This document shows, piece after piece, positions 16,463 through 24,381 of a DNA stretch of 64,000 nt (the stretch's first letter is position 1; every line of letters begins with the position of its first letter). This DNA comes from Clostridia bacterium (GTDB lineage Bacteria; Bacillota; Clostridia; Oscillospirales; CAG-272). Below the pieces are notes generated by a model. That model saw nothing but the letters and a program-made list of their open reading frames with translations. It searched no databases and was not told where the DNA came from. The stretch is from positions 1 through 64,000 of the forward strand of contig JAFTSU010000009.1 of assembly GCA_017467105.1 (NCBI GenBank). Direction: 5' to 3'. A program made the position numbers and the translations under genes.

Positions 16463-16476
16463 ATAAAGCGCTTTCA
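16463..16476 (-). promoter_or_regulatory. cre-like catabolite-repression site
   Basis: On the minus strand TGAAAGCGCTTTAT matches the CcpA cre consensus TGAAAGCGCTTTCA at 12 of 14 positions. It lies about 220 bp upstream of the AraC start in a 342-bp region that otherwise holds no gene. A different LacI-family operator is possible. Confidence 0.5.
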
Positions 16477-16509
16477 CTGTTTAATTGTCATAAAAACCGA
16501 TTGTATCGC

Positions 16510-16556
16510 AAAAAGCGGACGCTCAATACCCTGAGGGTAAAGAACGTCCGCTTTTT
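16510..16556 (-). terminator. Terminator of fucI
   Basis: A 12-bp stem (AAAAAGCGGACG and complement) with an inner TACCCTGAGGGTA hairpin and T-runs on both strands lies 32 bases past the fucI stop. Confidence 0.8.
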
Positions 16557-16588
16557 AGTTGTTTTGCAAAAGTACAGATAGCTTCGAT

Positions 16589-18394
16589 TTACTTAACGCT
16601 CTTTTTGTAGCACGGACCGTATGCCGCGCAGGCACGGTAATCCTGGCCCTCCTTGTCCATTCCAAACGCGTTGAAGGATGCAGGACGGAAGATATCTTCC
16701 TCGTTTACGTTGTGCATACAAACAGGTATACGGAGCATAGAGCAAAGAGTTATAACGTCAGCACCGATATGTCCGTATGAGATCGCGCCGTGATTTGCGC
16801 CCCAGTTGTTCATAACGTCATACGCGCTCTTAAATGCGCCCTTTCCGGTGATCCTCGGAGCAAACCACGTGCAAGGCCAGGTGTAGTCTGTACGCTTCCA
16901 TAGAGCATCTGTAACCTCGTCGGGTAGATTTACCGTCCAGCCCTCAGCTATCTGCATAACCGGTCCCAGACCCTTAACCATATTCAGCCTAATCATAGTA
17001 ATCGGCATTTCGCTCTTCGTTACGAATCTGGAGGAATATCCGCCACCGCGGAAGTAACCAAGATCCGCATAGGGCCAGGTGGTAGCCTTAAGGCAGGCGT
17101 CAATATCCGCATCGGTCATCTCCCACCATCTCTTCATCAAAGGCACCCCGTCCTTATCCTTGGCTTCACCGGATGCATCAAGACACGCAGCACCGGAGTT
17201 TATAAGATGAATAAAGCCGTCAGCAGCTCTTGCCTTTCCCTCAAGCTCGTATCCGGTTACTCGTCTTACCGCGTCTGCAGACCAATACGTTCTTACGTCT
17301 GCAAATATCTGCGCTCTGCCGGTCAACAGCTTGCAAAACAGCATTGATACACCGTTCAGAGTATCGTTTTCGGTAGCCAGAATATACGGCTCTCTCGCGC
17401 CGTTCCAATCAAAGGTGGAGTTGAGAATACTCTCCGGGAAGTCACAGTTAGGATAGAAATCCGTCCACTGTCTCTGACCTTGGAAGCCTGCAGCGATAGC
17501 GTTGTGTCCTACCGATTCCTCAAGGCATCCCTCGGGCAGATTCTCGTTGCCGTTCATAAGATCCTTTATAATGCACGCCATCTTGGCTGTAAATTCCCAG
17601 TCCTTCGCCTTTTGCTCTGCGGATCTCTGCAGCTCGGGTGGATTTTTATCAAAATCGGGATTGCATTTTTCCTTAATCCATAATAGTGCTTTCGTGTACT
17701 CGGTTTCGTCATAGATGCCCTCGGTCATTCTGCGTATTATTTCCACCTCGTCCACGGATTCCACTCTCATACCGAGATATTCCTCAAAGAAGTCAACGTC
17801 CAAGATAGAGCCTGCGATTCCCATACATATGGAGCCGATCTGCAGATAGGATTTTCCGCGCATAGTGGTAACGGCTACAGCGCATCTTGCAAATCGTAGA
17901 ATTTTATCTTGCACGTCAGATGGAATAGAGGTGTCGTTAATATCCTGAACCTCATGACCGTATATACCAAAGGCAGGCAAGCCCTTTTGTGCGTGAGAAG
18001 CCAGCACTGCAGCCAGGTATACCGCGCCGGGACGTTCAGTACCGTTGAAGCCCCATACAGCCTTTACGGTGTTCGGGTCCATATCCATAGTTTCACTTCC
18101 GTAGCACCAGCAGGGAGTAACGGTTAAGGTGATATCCACTCCGCACCTTCTGAACTTATCGGCGCAGGCGGCAGCCTCAGCAACCCGTCCTATAGTGGTA
18201 TCCGCTATTACCACGCGGACTCTTTCGCCATTGGAGTAGAAGACGTTTTCTTCTATCAGTCTTGCGGCAGCCTTCGCCATATTCATAGTTTGCTCCTCAA
18301 GTCCCTCGCGTACCTTGAGCGGTCCTCTTCGACCGTCGATGGTAGGGCGAATACCGATAACGGGATATTCTCCTATAAGTCTTGACTTCGCCAT
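16589..18394 (-). CDS. fucI: L-fucose isomerase
   Basis: FucI converts L-fucose to L-fuculose (and often D-arabinose to D-ribulose) with Mn2+, starting fucose catabolism in the cytoplasm. The 601-aa length is close to the E. coli enzyme. Family landmarks are [12 protein letters not shown] near the N-terminus, [13 protein letters not shown] (about 93-105), the catalytic region [10 protein letters not shown] with FADVRTYWS behind it, and the C-terminal histidine region [22 protein letters not shown] precedes the ATG. It is transcribed divergently from an AraC gene through overlapping promoters. Fuculokinase and aldolase are not adjacent; the class II aldolase at 59 kb is far away and of another type. 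Confidence 0.93.
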   Translation of the reverse strand: MAKSRLIGEYPVIGIRPTIDGRRGPLKVREGLEEQTMNMAKAAARLIEENVFYSNGERVRVVIADTTIGRVAEAAACADKFRRCGVDITLTVTPCWCYGSETMDMDPNTVKAVWGFNGTERPGAVYLAAVLASHAQKGLPAFGIYGHEVQDINDTSIPSDVQDKILRFARCAVAVTTMRGKSYLQIGSICMGIAGSILDVDFFEEYLGMRVESVDEVEIIRRMTEGIYDETEYTKALLWIKEKCNPDFDKNPPELQRSAEQKAKDWEFTAKMACIIKDLMNGNENLPEGCLEESVGHNAIAAGFQGQRQWTDFYPNCDFPESILNSTFDWNGAREPYILATENDTLNGVSMLFCKLLTGRAQIFADVRTYWSADAVRRVTGYELEGKARAADGFIHLINSGAACLDASGEAKDKDGVPLMKRWWEMTDADIDACLKATTWPYADLGYFRGGGYSSRFVTKSEMPITMIRLNMVKGLGPVMQIAEGWTVNLPDEVTDALWKRTDYTWPCTWFAPRITGKGAFKSAYDVMNNWGANHGAISYGHIGADVITLCSMLRIPVCMHNVNEEDIFRPASFNAFGMDKEGQDYRACAAYGPCYKKSVK

Positions 18395-18420
18395 AATTAA
18401 CTCCTTTTTCTGTATTTAAC

Positions 18421-18449
18421 TTGATTTTTATAAAATCTGCTGTTATAAT
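18421..18449 (+). promoter_or_regulatory. Promoter of the AraC gene (divergent pair)
   Basis: TTGATT (18421-18426), 17 bases, TATAAT (18444-18449). Its -10 box overlaps the -10 box of the fucI promoter. Confidence 0.7.
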
Positions 18450-18476
18450 TATAATATAGAAAATGAGCTTCAACAA
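18448..18476 (-). promoter_or_regulatory. Promoter of fucI (divergent pair)
   Basis: On the minus strand TTGTTG (18471-18476), 17 bases, TATAAT (18448-18453). Together the two -10 boxes form TATAATTATA, so RNA polymerase can occupy only one at a time. Confidence 0.65.
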
Positions 18477-18505
18477 TGTAGAAAATTACAGAAAAGGTTA
18501 AGATT

Positions 18506-19345
18506 ATGAGCAAATTAGCTTTAGAAGGTGAAAACAGTATACTTGAGTTTCCGGATCACGAGGAGGATCTTACTCTGGTTTTTAACAGCTCGTTCCCGAT
18601 AGATACCATCTTCATAGGCAGAACTTATCCCTTTCCTATGTATAGAATAAACAGAAGGGAAAGAGCTGGCAGACACCTGTTTGAATACGTTCTGGAGGGC
18701 AGGGGAGAGATCGTAATAGACGGAAAAAAGCAGTTGCTCTCCGCCGGCGATACCTTCTTTTTATCTAAGGGTAGTGAGCAGAGCTACCTCTCTGATCCAA
18801 GTGATCCACTATCTAAAATATGGGTCAGCGTGCGTTCCGAATACATAGACAAAATGCTGGAGACCTATGGCGTAACGACGGGTGTTTATCGCGCAAACGT
18901 AGCAAAGAAATTCCGCGCCATCATTGATATTGCGGGGATAGACAGCTCTCCGGGAGATAAATTCTTCGTTGTAGCAGACACAATTCACGAGATAATAACG
19001 GAGCTTTCCCGTTCCAAGCTTGCGTCTGAGCAGAATATAATATCCGTGATCAAGAACGAGCTGGTTTCCTCGGTATATTCACGCATAACGCTTGATGCGC
19101 TAGCGGCAAAGCTTTTCATTTCCAAATCTCAGCTTATCAGAATATTTAAGCGCGCCGTGGGAGTCACACCGTATCAGTATCTTCTGGGTGAAAAGCTTAG
19201 TGTAGCGCGTGAGCTGCTTTCCTCAACTCAAATGAGCGTAAAGACTGTCTCTGACCTGCTTTGCTTTACGGACGAGCATTATTTCTCATATCTTTTCAAG
19301 CAGAAAACGGGCAAAAGTCCCCGTGAATACAGGAGAGATTGCTAA
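18506..19345 (+). CDS. AraC-family transcriptional regulator of fucI
   Basis: This 279-aa AraC protein has a cupin sensor domain (HLFEYVLEGRGEIVIDGKKQ and SAGDTFFLSKGSEQ, about 55-95) and a C-terminal double helix-turn-helix (LDALAAKLFISKSQLIRIFKR, then MSVKTVSDLLCFTDEHYFSYLF and KTGKSPREYRRD). It faces fucI with a 111-bp gap and a shared promoter region, so fucI is its likely target and L-fucose or a derivative its likely signal. That is inferred from position. A terminator at 19399-19443 follows. Confidence 0.9.
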   Translation: MSKLALEGENSILEFPDHEEDLTLVFNSSFPIDTIFIGRTYPFPMYRINRRERAGRHLFEYVLEGRGEIVIDGKKQLLSAGDTFFLSKGSEQSYLSDPSDPLSKIWVSVRSEYIDKMLETYGVTTGVYRANVAKKFRAIIDIAGIDSSPGDKFFVVADTIHEIITELSRSKLASEQNIISVIKNELVSSVYSRITLDALAAKLFISKSQLIRIFKRAVGVTPYQYLLGEKLSVARELLSSTQMSVKTVSDLLCFTDEHYFSYLFKQKTGKSPREYRRDC

Positions 19346-19398
19346 CTCATCCGTCGTACCCTTTATCTATATTGAACCGGGATAAACTGAACCGGCAA

Positions 19399-19443
19399 AA
19401 AAGAGATAACGCTTCGGCTACAACCGACTTGTTATCTCTTTCT
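19399..19443 (+). terminator. Terminator of the AraC gene
   Basis: AAGAGATAAC (19401-19410) pairs with GTTATCTCTT (19431-19440), followed by a T-rich end. Confidence 0.75.
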
Positions 19444-19455
19444 GTCGTTATAGGG

Positions 19456-19567
19456 GGTTGGGAGTCGCACATAGTACGTTTGACTAGTCAAATATTTTGC
19501 TTGCACTTAGCAGCTTCTACAATTCTCCGCTGAGAACATCACTCATTAGACTCCCGACCATTTTTTA
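19456..19567. other. Candidate structured element closed by an 11-bp stem
   Basis: GGTTGGGAGTC (19456-19466) pairs with GACTCCCGACC (19549-19559; one G-T wobble), and a run of six T follows on the plus strand. The 82-base interior holds the perfect palindrome TTTGACTAGTCAAA and a CAGC/GCTG helix. It lies between two genes and contains no convincing coding frame. It could be a small RNA with a terminator-like end or a short inverted-repeat element. I cannot name a family. Confidence 0.35.
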
Positions 19568-19587
19568 AAATTAATAAATATTTGACC

Positions 19588-20355
19588 TTATAGGAGGATG
19601 TAATGCACTAGAATATATATCCCCTCAATTACCGCAAGATGCAGAGGATAGAATATATAGAAGAAGTATTTCATCTTCAGCTTGCCCCTGGCGCCCGAAT
19701 AAGCCAGCAGCAACGGAATAGCCATCAGCATAAACGGCTGTATTGAATATATAGCGTTGCTCTTATCGAACGTTCCTATTGCCATAATAAGCATACCGAC
19801 AGCAAACGTAAGCACTCTCGTTAGTAGCATATCCAGTCCTTTAATGTAATTCGGGGCGTTAATATTTCTGAAATTCAGAAGCGACGCAAAGACTGGCAAC
19901 AGACATCCGTATACACCGTAGTCGATATCCAGATAGTGATTGGCAACAAGCACCAATACTACCGAGAGAATAAGGCAGAAAAAGCTAAGAAGCCTCATCA
20001 CCGTACTCTTATTCTCGCAAAACAGATTTTTCTTAAATTCGTCAAGCGCAAAGATCACGAGCAGAGATAGCGAAAAGGTCACAAGCACGCACATATATAA
20101 GCTGCCGCCAAAGAAATAATAAACGGTCTGGCAAATAACAGCGAGAGTAAAGAGAGATGCGAAATACTTTAGCCTGCTTCTCGTATATCTTGCGCCCTCC
20201 GAGATCATAAATGCAAAGATAGGAAAGGCTATTCTGCCAATAATTCTGAAGAGCATATTGTGTGGGAAGAACATCAGCCCCACGTGGTCGCAAACCATAC
20301 ATATTGCCGCTATGATCTTCAGTACGTTTCCGTTAAGACACCGTATGCGTGACAT
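19588..20355 (-). CDS. TraX-family integral membrane protein
   Basis: This 255-aa protein is almost entirely hydrophobic, with about 8 membrane segments. It carries the family signature near the N-terminus (LKIIAAICMVCDHVGLMFF, then IIGRIAFPIFAFMISEGARYTRS). TraX relatives are acyltransferase-like membrane proteins. F-plasmid TraX acetylates pilin, but chromosomal copies in Firmicutes have no known substrate. The start is ATG 20353-20355 (MSRIRC), because AGGAGA sits just before it; the frame could extend 5 codons further. It is monocistronic. Confidence 0.8.
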   Translation of the reverse strand: MSRIRCLNGNVLKIIAAICMVCDHVGLMFFPHNMLFRIIGRIAFPIFAFMISEGARYTRSRLKYFASLFTLAVICQTVYYFFGGSLYMCVLVTFSLSLLVIFALDEFKKNLFCENKSTVMRLLSFFCLILSVVLVLVANHYLDIDYGVYGCLLPVFASLLNFRNINAPNYIKGLDMLLTRVLTFAVGMLIMAIGTFDKSNAIYSIQPFMLMAIPLLLAYSGARGKLKMKYFFYIFYPLHLAVIEGIYILVHYILL

Positions 20356-20466
20356 ATTATCTCCTATCATTTATTACTACCAGTTAATTATACACCTAAG
20401 CTCTTCACGTTGTCAATATTGAAGGCTTAAGAGTTTTGCCAAAGTAAACAAAAAAATCACAAACCA

Positions 20467-20495
20467 CTTGACAACCGTCTGAAACTGTGATATCA
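20467..20495 (+). promoter_or_regulatory. Promoter of the metal-efflux operon
   Basis: TTGACA (20467-20472), 17 bases, TATCAT (20490-20495). The operator palindrome begins 6 bases downstream. Confidence 0.75.
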
Positions 20496-20500
20496 TATAC

Positions 20501-20524
20501 TACAGTTGAACAACTGTTCAACTG
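20501..20524 (+). promoter_or_regulatory. ArsR/SmtB-type operator
   Basis: ACAGTTGAACA and its exact complement flank a 2-base centre (11-2-11). It contains the TGAACA/TGTTCA halves seen in CadC/SmtB-type operators. It lies at the expected transcription start, just before the ArsR gene, so metal-free repressor would block initiation. Confidence 0.8.
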
Positions 20525-20539
20525 TAGTGAGGAGGAAAA

Positions 20540-20905
20540 ATGAAAGTATATGAGAAAAATCCCCCCGCATGCGAGTGCGAGGAGGTCCACGCCGATATTG
20601 TGGAGAAGAGAAGAGATGAGATGCCCGATCAGTCCACGCTTTACGATCTTTCCGATTTCTTTAAGATTCTGGGAGATTCCACCCGTATGAGCATTTTGTA
20701 CGCTATTGACGGAGGTTCAATGTGCGTTTGTGACATTGCCGCTCTTCTTGGAATGACCAAGTCCGCAGTATCCCACCAGCTGAAGATACTCAGACAGTCA
20801 GATCTCGTCACCTACCGTAAAACCGGTAAGAACGTTTTCTACGCCCTCGCTGATGATCACGTGAGGGATATTATAGAAAAGGCTCTTGAGCATATAAAGG
20901 AGTGA
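20540..20905 (+). CDS. ArsR/SmtB-family metal-responsive repressor (CadC-like)
   Basis: This 121-aa winged-helix repressor controls the downstream metal pump. It shows an N-terminal cysteine pair (Cys11 and Cys13 in ACECEE), the alpha3 metal motif MCVCD (Cys62, Cys64), and the recognition helix KSAVSHQLKILRQ (74-86). This Cys arrangement is typical of CadC-type Cd/Pb/Zn sensors. GAGGAGG precedes the ATG. It probably binds the palindrome at 20501-20524 and releases it on metal binding. Confidence 0.92.
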   Translation: MKVYEKNPPACECEEVHADIVEKRRDEMPDQSTLYDLSDFFKILGDSTRMSILYAIDGGSMCVCDIAALLGMTKSAVSHQLKILRQSDLVTYRKTGKNVFYALADDHVRDIIEKALEHIKE

Positions 20906-20971
20906 GTTAACGTAGACTCCTTGTCACTTGCTGATATTAATTACACCTATATAATAATAAGGAGAAAAATA

Positions 20972-21187
20972 ATGAAATACAGATATAAGATCATAGGACT
21001 TGATTGTCCGAATTGCGCAGCAAAGCTTGAAGGTAATATAAACCAAAAGGATGGAATATCCTCTGCCAAGATCAATTTTCTTACCGAGAGACTTACTGTA
21101 GAGAGTGAGCTGTCCGAGAGCGAGGTATACAGCATTGCGTCGTCCTGCGCGACGGCATTTTCCCGTGACGTACGCATAGAGAAATGA
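20972..21187 (+). CDS. Heavy-metal-associated (HMA) domain protein
   Basis: This 71-aa single HMA domain has the metal site GLDCPNCAAK (Cys12 and Cys15). In most CadA/ZntA pumps this domain is fused to the ATPase N-terminus; here it is a separate gene whose stop overlaps the ATPase start (ATGA). It probably acts as a metallochaperone or detached regulatory domain. The start is ATG 20972 behind AAGGAGAA; an upstream extension to 20921 has no ribosome site. Confidence 0.85.
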   Translation: MKYRYKIIGLDCPNCAAKLEGNINQKDGISSAKINFLTERLTVESELSESEVYSIASSCATAFSRDVRIEK

Positions 21188-23061
21188 TGAAGCGTATATT
21201 GTCATTTTTCAAGAGCGACGTAGGCAGAATAATACTCTCCGGAATACTTTTCGTCATGGGACTTTCTTTTCCCGAGTCATATAAATACGTAAAGCTTGCG
21301 CTCTATCTTTTGTCACTCGCATTTTGCGGCCTTCCGGTATTCATAGGAGCCGTCAGAGGTATACTGCGCCGTGATCTCTTGGATGAAAAATTTCTAATGT
21401 CCGTAGCTTCCATAGGCGCGTTCTTTGTAGGTGAGTGGAGCGAGGGCGTTGCGGTAATGCTGTTCTTCCTTATCGGAGAGACATTTGAGCATTCCGCTGT
21501 CAGAAGATCAAGAAATTCTATTCGCGCCCTGATGAGCATTCGACCCGACGAGGCAACTCTGTTTAACGACGGAGCGGAGGAGACCGTATACGCGGATGAC
21601 GTAGAGGTTGGCAGTGTTATCGTTATATCACCGGGCGAGAGAGTGCCACTCGACTGTCAGGTGATCAGCGGAGCCTCGGAGATAGATACGTCGGCAATGA
21701 CCGGTGAGTCCATCCCCCGTAGCGTTACGGTGGGGGATACTATTGACAGCGGTGTTGTTGTGCTTAGCGGCAGGCTGATCGCCAGAACCTTGCGCGTTGC
21801 CGAGGATTCCGCCGCGTCTCGCATTCTTGAGCTTGTGGAGAACGCCAATGAAAACAAATCCAAGGAAGAGACCTTTATAACTAAGTTCTCTCATTACTAC
21901 ACACCTATAGTAGTAGGTCTTGCCGTCGCAATTGCCGTGCTGCTTCCGCTTCTTAGGCTTGCAACCCTGAAGAGCGCGATCTACAGAGCTATGATGTTCC
22001 TTGTAATATCCTGTCCATGCGCCCTTGTTATAAGCGTTCCAATGGCGTTCTTTGGCGGTATCGGAGGAGCGGCATCCCGAGGTATTCTTTTCAAAGGAGG
22101 TAACGTTTTCTCATCTGTAGCCAGGGCTGATACCTTTGCATTTGATAAAACGGGAACTCTCACAACGGGAAAGATCACGGTCAGCGATGTAGAATGTGTG
22201 GGTATATCCCGAGATGAGCTTTTGTTGCTTGCCTCATCGGCAGAGCAGGGATCAAATCACCCGATAGCAGTAGCTATAGCCTCTCTCACAGATGAGCATT
22301 TGCCTATTGAAGCTCTCGACGAGATAGCAGGAGAGGGTATTATAGCACGAATATCCGGGAGAAGTGTTGCCGTAGGCAACGAGAAGCTGATGAAGCGTAT
22401 TGGCGTAGAATTTACTGTGAAAGACGGAACGGCTGCTTTAGTTGCCGTTGACGGCAGAGCCTGCGGTACCGTCACGCTGACCGATTCTGTAAGAGCGGAG
22501 GCGGCGTCGGCGATAGCAGAGCTTAAGCGGCTCGGAGCGCGCAGAGTTACAATGCTATCCGGAGACCGTCCGGGAGCAGCCGTAAGCGTTGGTGAGAAGG
22601 TAGGAATCAGAGAGGTCTACCACTCGCTCACACCGGAGGAAAAGTACTCAAAGCTTAACGAAATTAAGAGAGAGTCCGGGAAAGCTGTGTACGTCGGCGA
22701 CGGAATCAACGATTCACCGGCACTCGCAATATCCGACGTTGGAATTGCAATGGGCGGAATAGGTCAGGACAGCGCCAAGGAGGCGGCTGATATCGTTATT
22801 ATGGCAGATGATCTCTCCATGATTCCTCTGTCTGTCAGAATAGCTAGACGTACGGTTGGAATTGCAAAATTCAATATAGCCTTTGCGCTGCTTGTAAAGC
22901 TTCTGATAATGCTTCTTGGCGCATTTAACATAGCTGATATGTGGCTTGCGGTATTTGCCGACGTAGGAGTTGCCGTCCTTGCCATACTTAATTCTATGCG
23001 CACCTTACTAAGACCCACCTCGTCGGTCCGTATTCCAAAATTTATCTCAAACAGAAGATAG
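21184..23061 (+). CDS. Heavy-metal-translocating P-type ATPase (CadA/ZntA-like)
   Basis: This 625-aa P1B ATPase exports Zn2+, Cd2+ or Pb2+ using ATP. Landmarks are the actuator TGES, the ion-binding CPC in ISCPCALVISVP (about 273-284), the phosphorylation site DKTGTLTTG at Asp321, the SAEQGSNHPIA nucleotide-binding segment and GDGINDSPALA (505-515). The CPC-SxP pattern and the paired CadC-like regulator point to the Zn/Cd/Pb class rather than copper. It lacks its own N-terminal HMA domain, which is supplied by the preceding gene. About 8 membrane segments are predictable. A terminator follows at 23183-23245. Confidence 0.93.
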   Translation: MMKRILSFFKSDVGRIILSGILFVMGLSFPESYKYVKLALYLLSLAFCGLPVFIGAVRGILRRDLLDEKFLMSVASIGAFFVGEWSEGVAVMLFFLIGETFEHSAVRRSRNSIRALMSIRPDEATLFNDGAEETVYADDVEVGSVIVISPGERVPLDCQVISGASEIDTSAMTGESIPRSVTVGDTIDSGVVVLSGRLIARTLRVAEDSAASRILELVENANENKSKEETFITKFSHYYTPIVVGLAVAIAVLLPLLRLATLKSAIYRAMMFLVISCPCALVISVPMAFFGGIGGAASRGILFKGGNVFSSVARADTFAFDKTGTLTTGKITVSDVECVGISRDELLLLASSAEQGSNHPIAVAIASLTDEHLPIEALDEIAGEGIIARISGRSVAVGNEKLMKRIGVEFTVKDGTAALVAVDGRACGTVTLTDSVRAEAASAIAELKRLGARRVTMLSGDRPGAAVSVGEKVGIREVYHSLTPEEKYSKLNEIKRESGKAVYVGDGINDSPALAISDVGIAMGGIGQDSAKEAADIVIMADDLSMIPLSVRIARRTVGIAKFNIAFALLVKLLIMLLGAFNIADMWLAVFADVGVAVLAILNSMRTLLRPTSSVRIPKFISNRR

Positions 23062-23182
23062 AGCTGAGTATTTTTATATTCTTCATATACGGTTATCACG
23101 AGCGTGCACAGGTCTTAAGGATCTCCGCAAAAGCTCCGACTGCGGTTACTTTTAAAATTCATAGTTCAAAGATAAAATATAA

Positions 23183-23245
23183 AGCAGAACCACTTCGTAG
23201 CGTGCAAGCTGTATCCCAACTTGCTCCGGAGTGGTTCTGCTGTTT
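23183..23245. terminator. Bidirectional terminator
   Basis: AGCAGAACCACT (23183-23194) pairs with its complement (23230-23241), with an inner GCAAG/CTTGC helix and T-rich flanks on both strands. It ends the metal operon and the convergent lon-to-GNAT run. Confidence 0.8.
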
Positions 23246-23258
23246 TAAAATATATGGA

Positions 23259-23648
23259 TCAGGAGTGGTCGCAGTGTCCGTCAAACATACCTGTCATATC
23301 GGAAAAATACTTATCTCCCGACGGCTTGAAGCCTATAGCGGACATAAGCCTTTCTTCTCCTGCCTCAAGTGCCGCATAGCATTTATGCGAACCGCAAAGA
23401 TCTATGAAATTCATCGTCTGACGTCCGAGAATAAACATCGCCTCTGTGTCAGAATGGTCGGGTGCTTCCTTGAGATCGTATATGTAACCGCCGTCTGAGT
23501 TGATCTCAAATTGACTCATTCCCATGACCTCACCGCTCTCGTGATCGTACATAATATATGCGAAAGCCTCTTCTCTGTAAGCAACGCCAAACGCTTCGCA
23601 GATTTCATTCTGCCTTGATTTATTTTGCACGGGTGTGATTTTAAACAT
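23259..23648 (-). CDS. GNAT-like protein
   Basis: This 129-aa protein looks like a small GNAT-type acyltransferase: EEAFAYIMYDHESGEVMGMSQFEI forms the beta2-beta4 region, followed by TEAMFILGRQTMNFIDLCG in place of the usual acetyl-CoA loop and IGFKPSGD near the end. The normal Q/RxxGxG/A motif is weak, so activity is uncertain. It starts 3 bases after the rluB stop and is the last gene of the minus-strand run. Confidence 0.65.
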   Translation of the reverse strand: MFKITPVQNKSRQNEICEAFGVAYREEAFAYIMYDHESGEVMGMSQFEINSDGGYIYDLKEAPDHSDTEAMFILGRQTMNFIDLCGSHKCYAALEAGEERLMSAIGFKPSGDKYFSDMTGMFDGHCDHS

Positions 23649-23651
23649 CTT

Positions 23652-24377
23652 CTACTCCTTTGTAGCCTTGTAGAGATACTCTACCTCCTCTGGCTCGAGA
23701 TATCTCCATTTTCCAACGGGAAGTCCGTCTAGCTTTAAATTGCCTATTGAAACTCTTGAGAGCCTTTTAACAGTCAGCCCTGCCTTTTCGCACATTTTTC
23801 TTATCTGTCTGTTTCTGCCCTCAAAGAGCGTCATCTTCAGAACAGTTCCGCTCTCATCCTCGCCTGCAATAACCACGTCCACAGGCTTGATCACGTAGCC
23901 GTCAATATCCAGAGCGGAGGTCAGTATACTGTATTGACTCTCGCTGACTGGACCGGCAACCTTGACTCTGTAAAGCTTACCGATGCTGTGGCTTGGGTGA
24001 GTGAGTCTGTTTTTCAGATTTCCGTCGTCAGTCAGCAACAGCATTCCCTCGGAAACCATATCGAGTCTGCCAACGGGATACACTCTCTCCTTTACACCGT
24101 CCAGCAGATCGGTTACGCACTTTCTTCCTCTGTCGTCTGTGGTAGAGGTGAGATAGCCGCGAGGCTTGTTGAGCATAATATATACGTGCTCTCTTTTTTC
24201 GCTCTTTATTCGCTTGCCCTTATATGTAACCACGTCTAATCTCGGATCTATCTTTGTTCCAAGCGTAGCTACGTGGCCGTTTACCGATACCTTTCCTGCC
24301 TCTATCTCGCTTTCGGCAGCTCTGCGCGACATCAGTCCAGCATCGGCTATGAATTTTTGCAGTCTAATTTTTTCCAT
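23652..24377 (-). CDS. rluB: 23S rRNA pseudouridine synthase, RsuA/RluB family
   Basis: This enzyme converts a uridine of rRNA to pseudouridine. The 241-aa protein has an N-terminal S4 RNA-binding domain (RLQKFIADAGLMSRRAAE, 5-22) and the catalytic motif PVGRLDMVSEGMLLLT with Asp106. FEGRNRQIRKM follows near residue 195. Of the family members, RluB is the usual Firmicutes copy next to scpAB and dacF, as here. The gene starts 4 bases after the dacF stop. Confidence 0.9.
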   Translation of the reverse strand: MEKIRLQKFIADAGLMSRRAAESEIEAGKVSVNGHVATLGTKIDPRLDVVTYKGKRIKSEKREHVYIMLNKPRGYLTSTTDDRGRKCVTDLLDGVKERVYPVGRLDMVSEGMLLLTDDGNLKNRLTHPSHSIGKLYRVKVAGPVSESQYSILTSALDIDGYVIKPVDVVIAGEDESGTVLKMTLFEGRNRQIRKMCEKAGLTVKRLSRVSIGNLKLDGLPVGKWRYLEPEEVEYLYKATKE

Positions 24378-24381
24378 ATCT

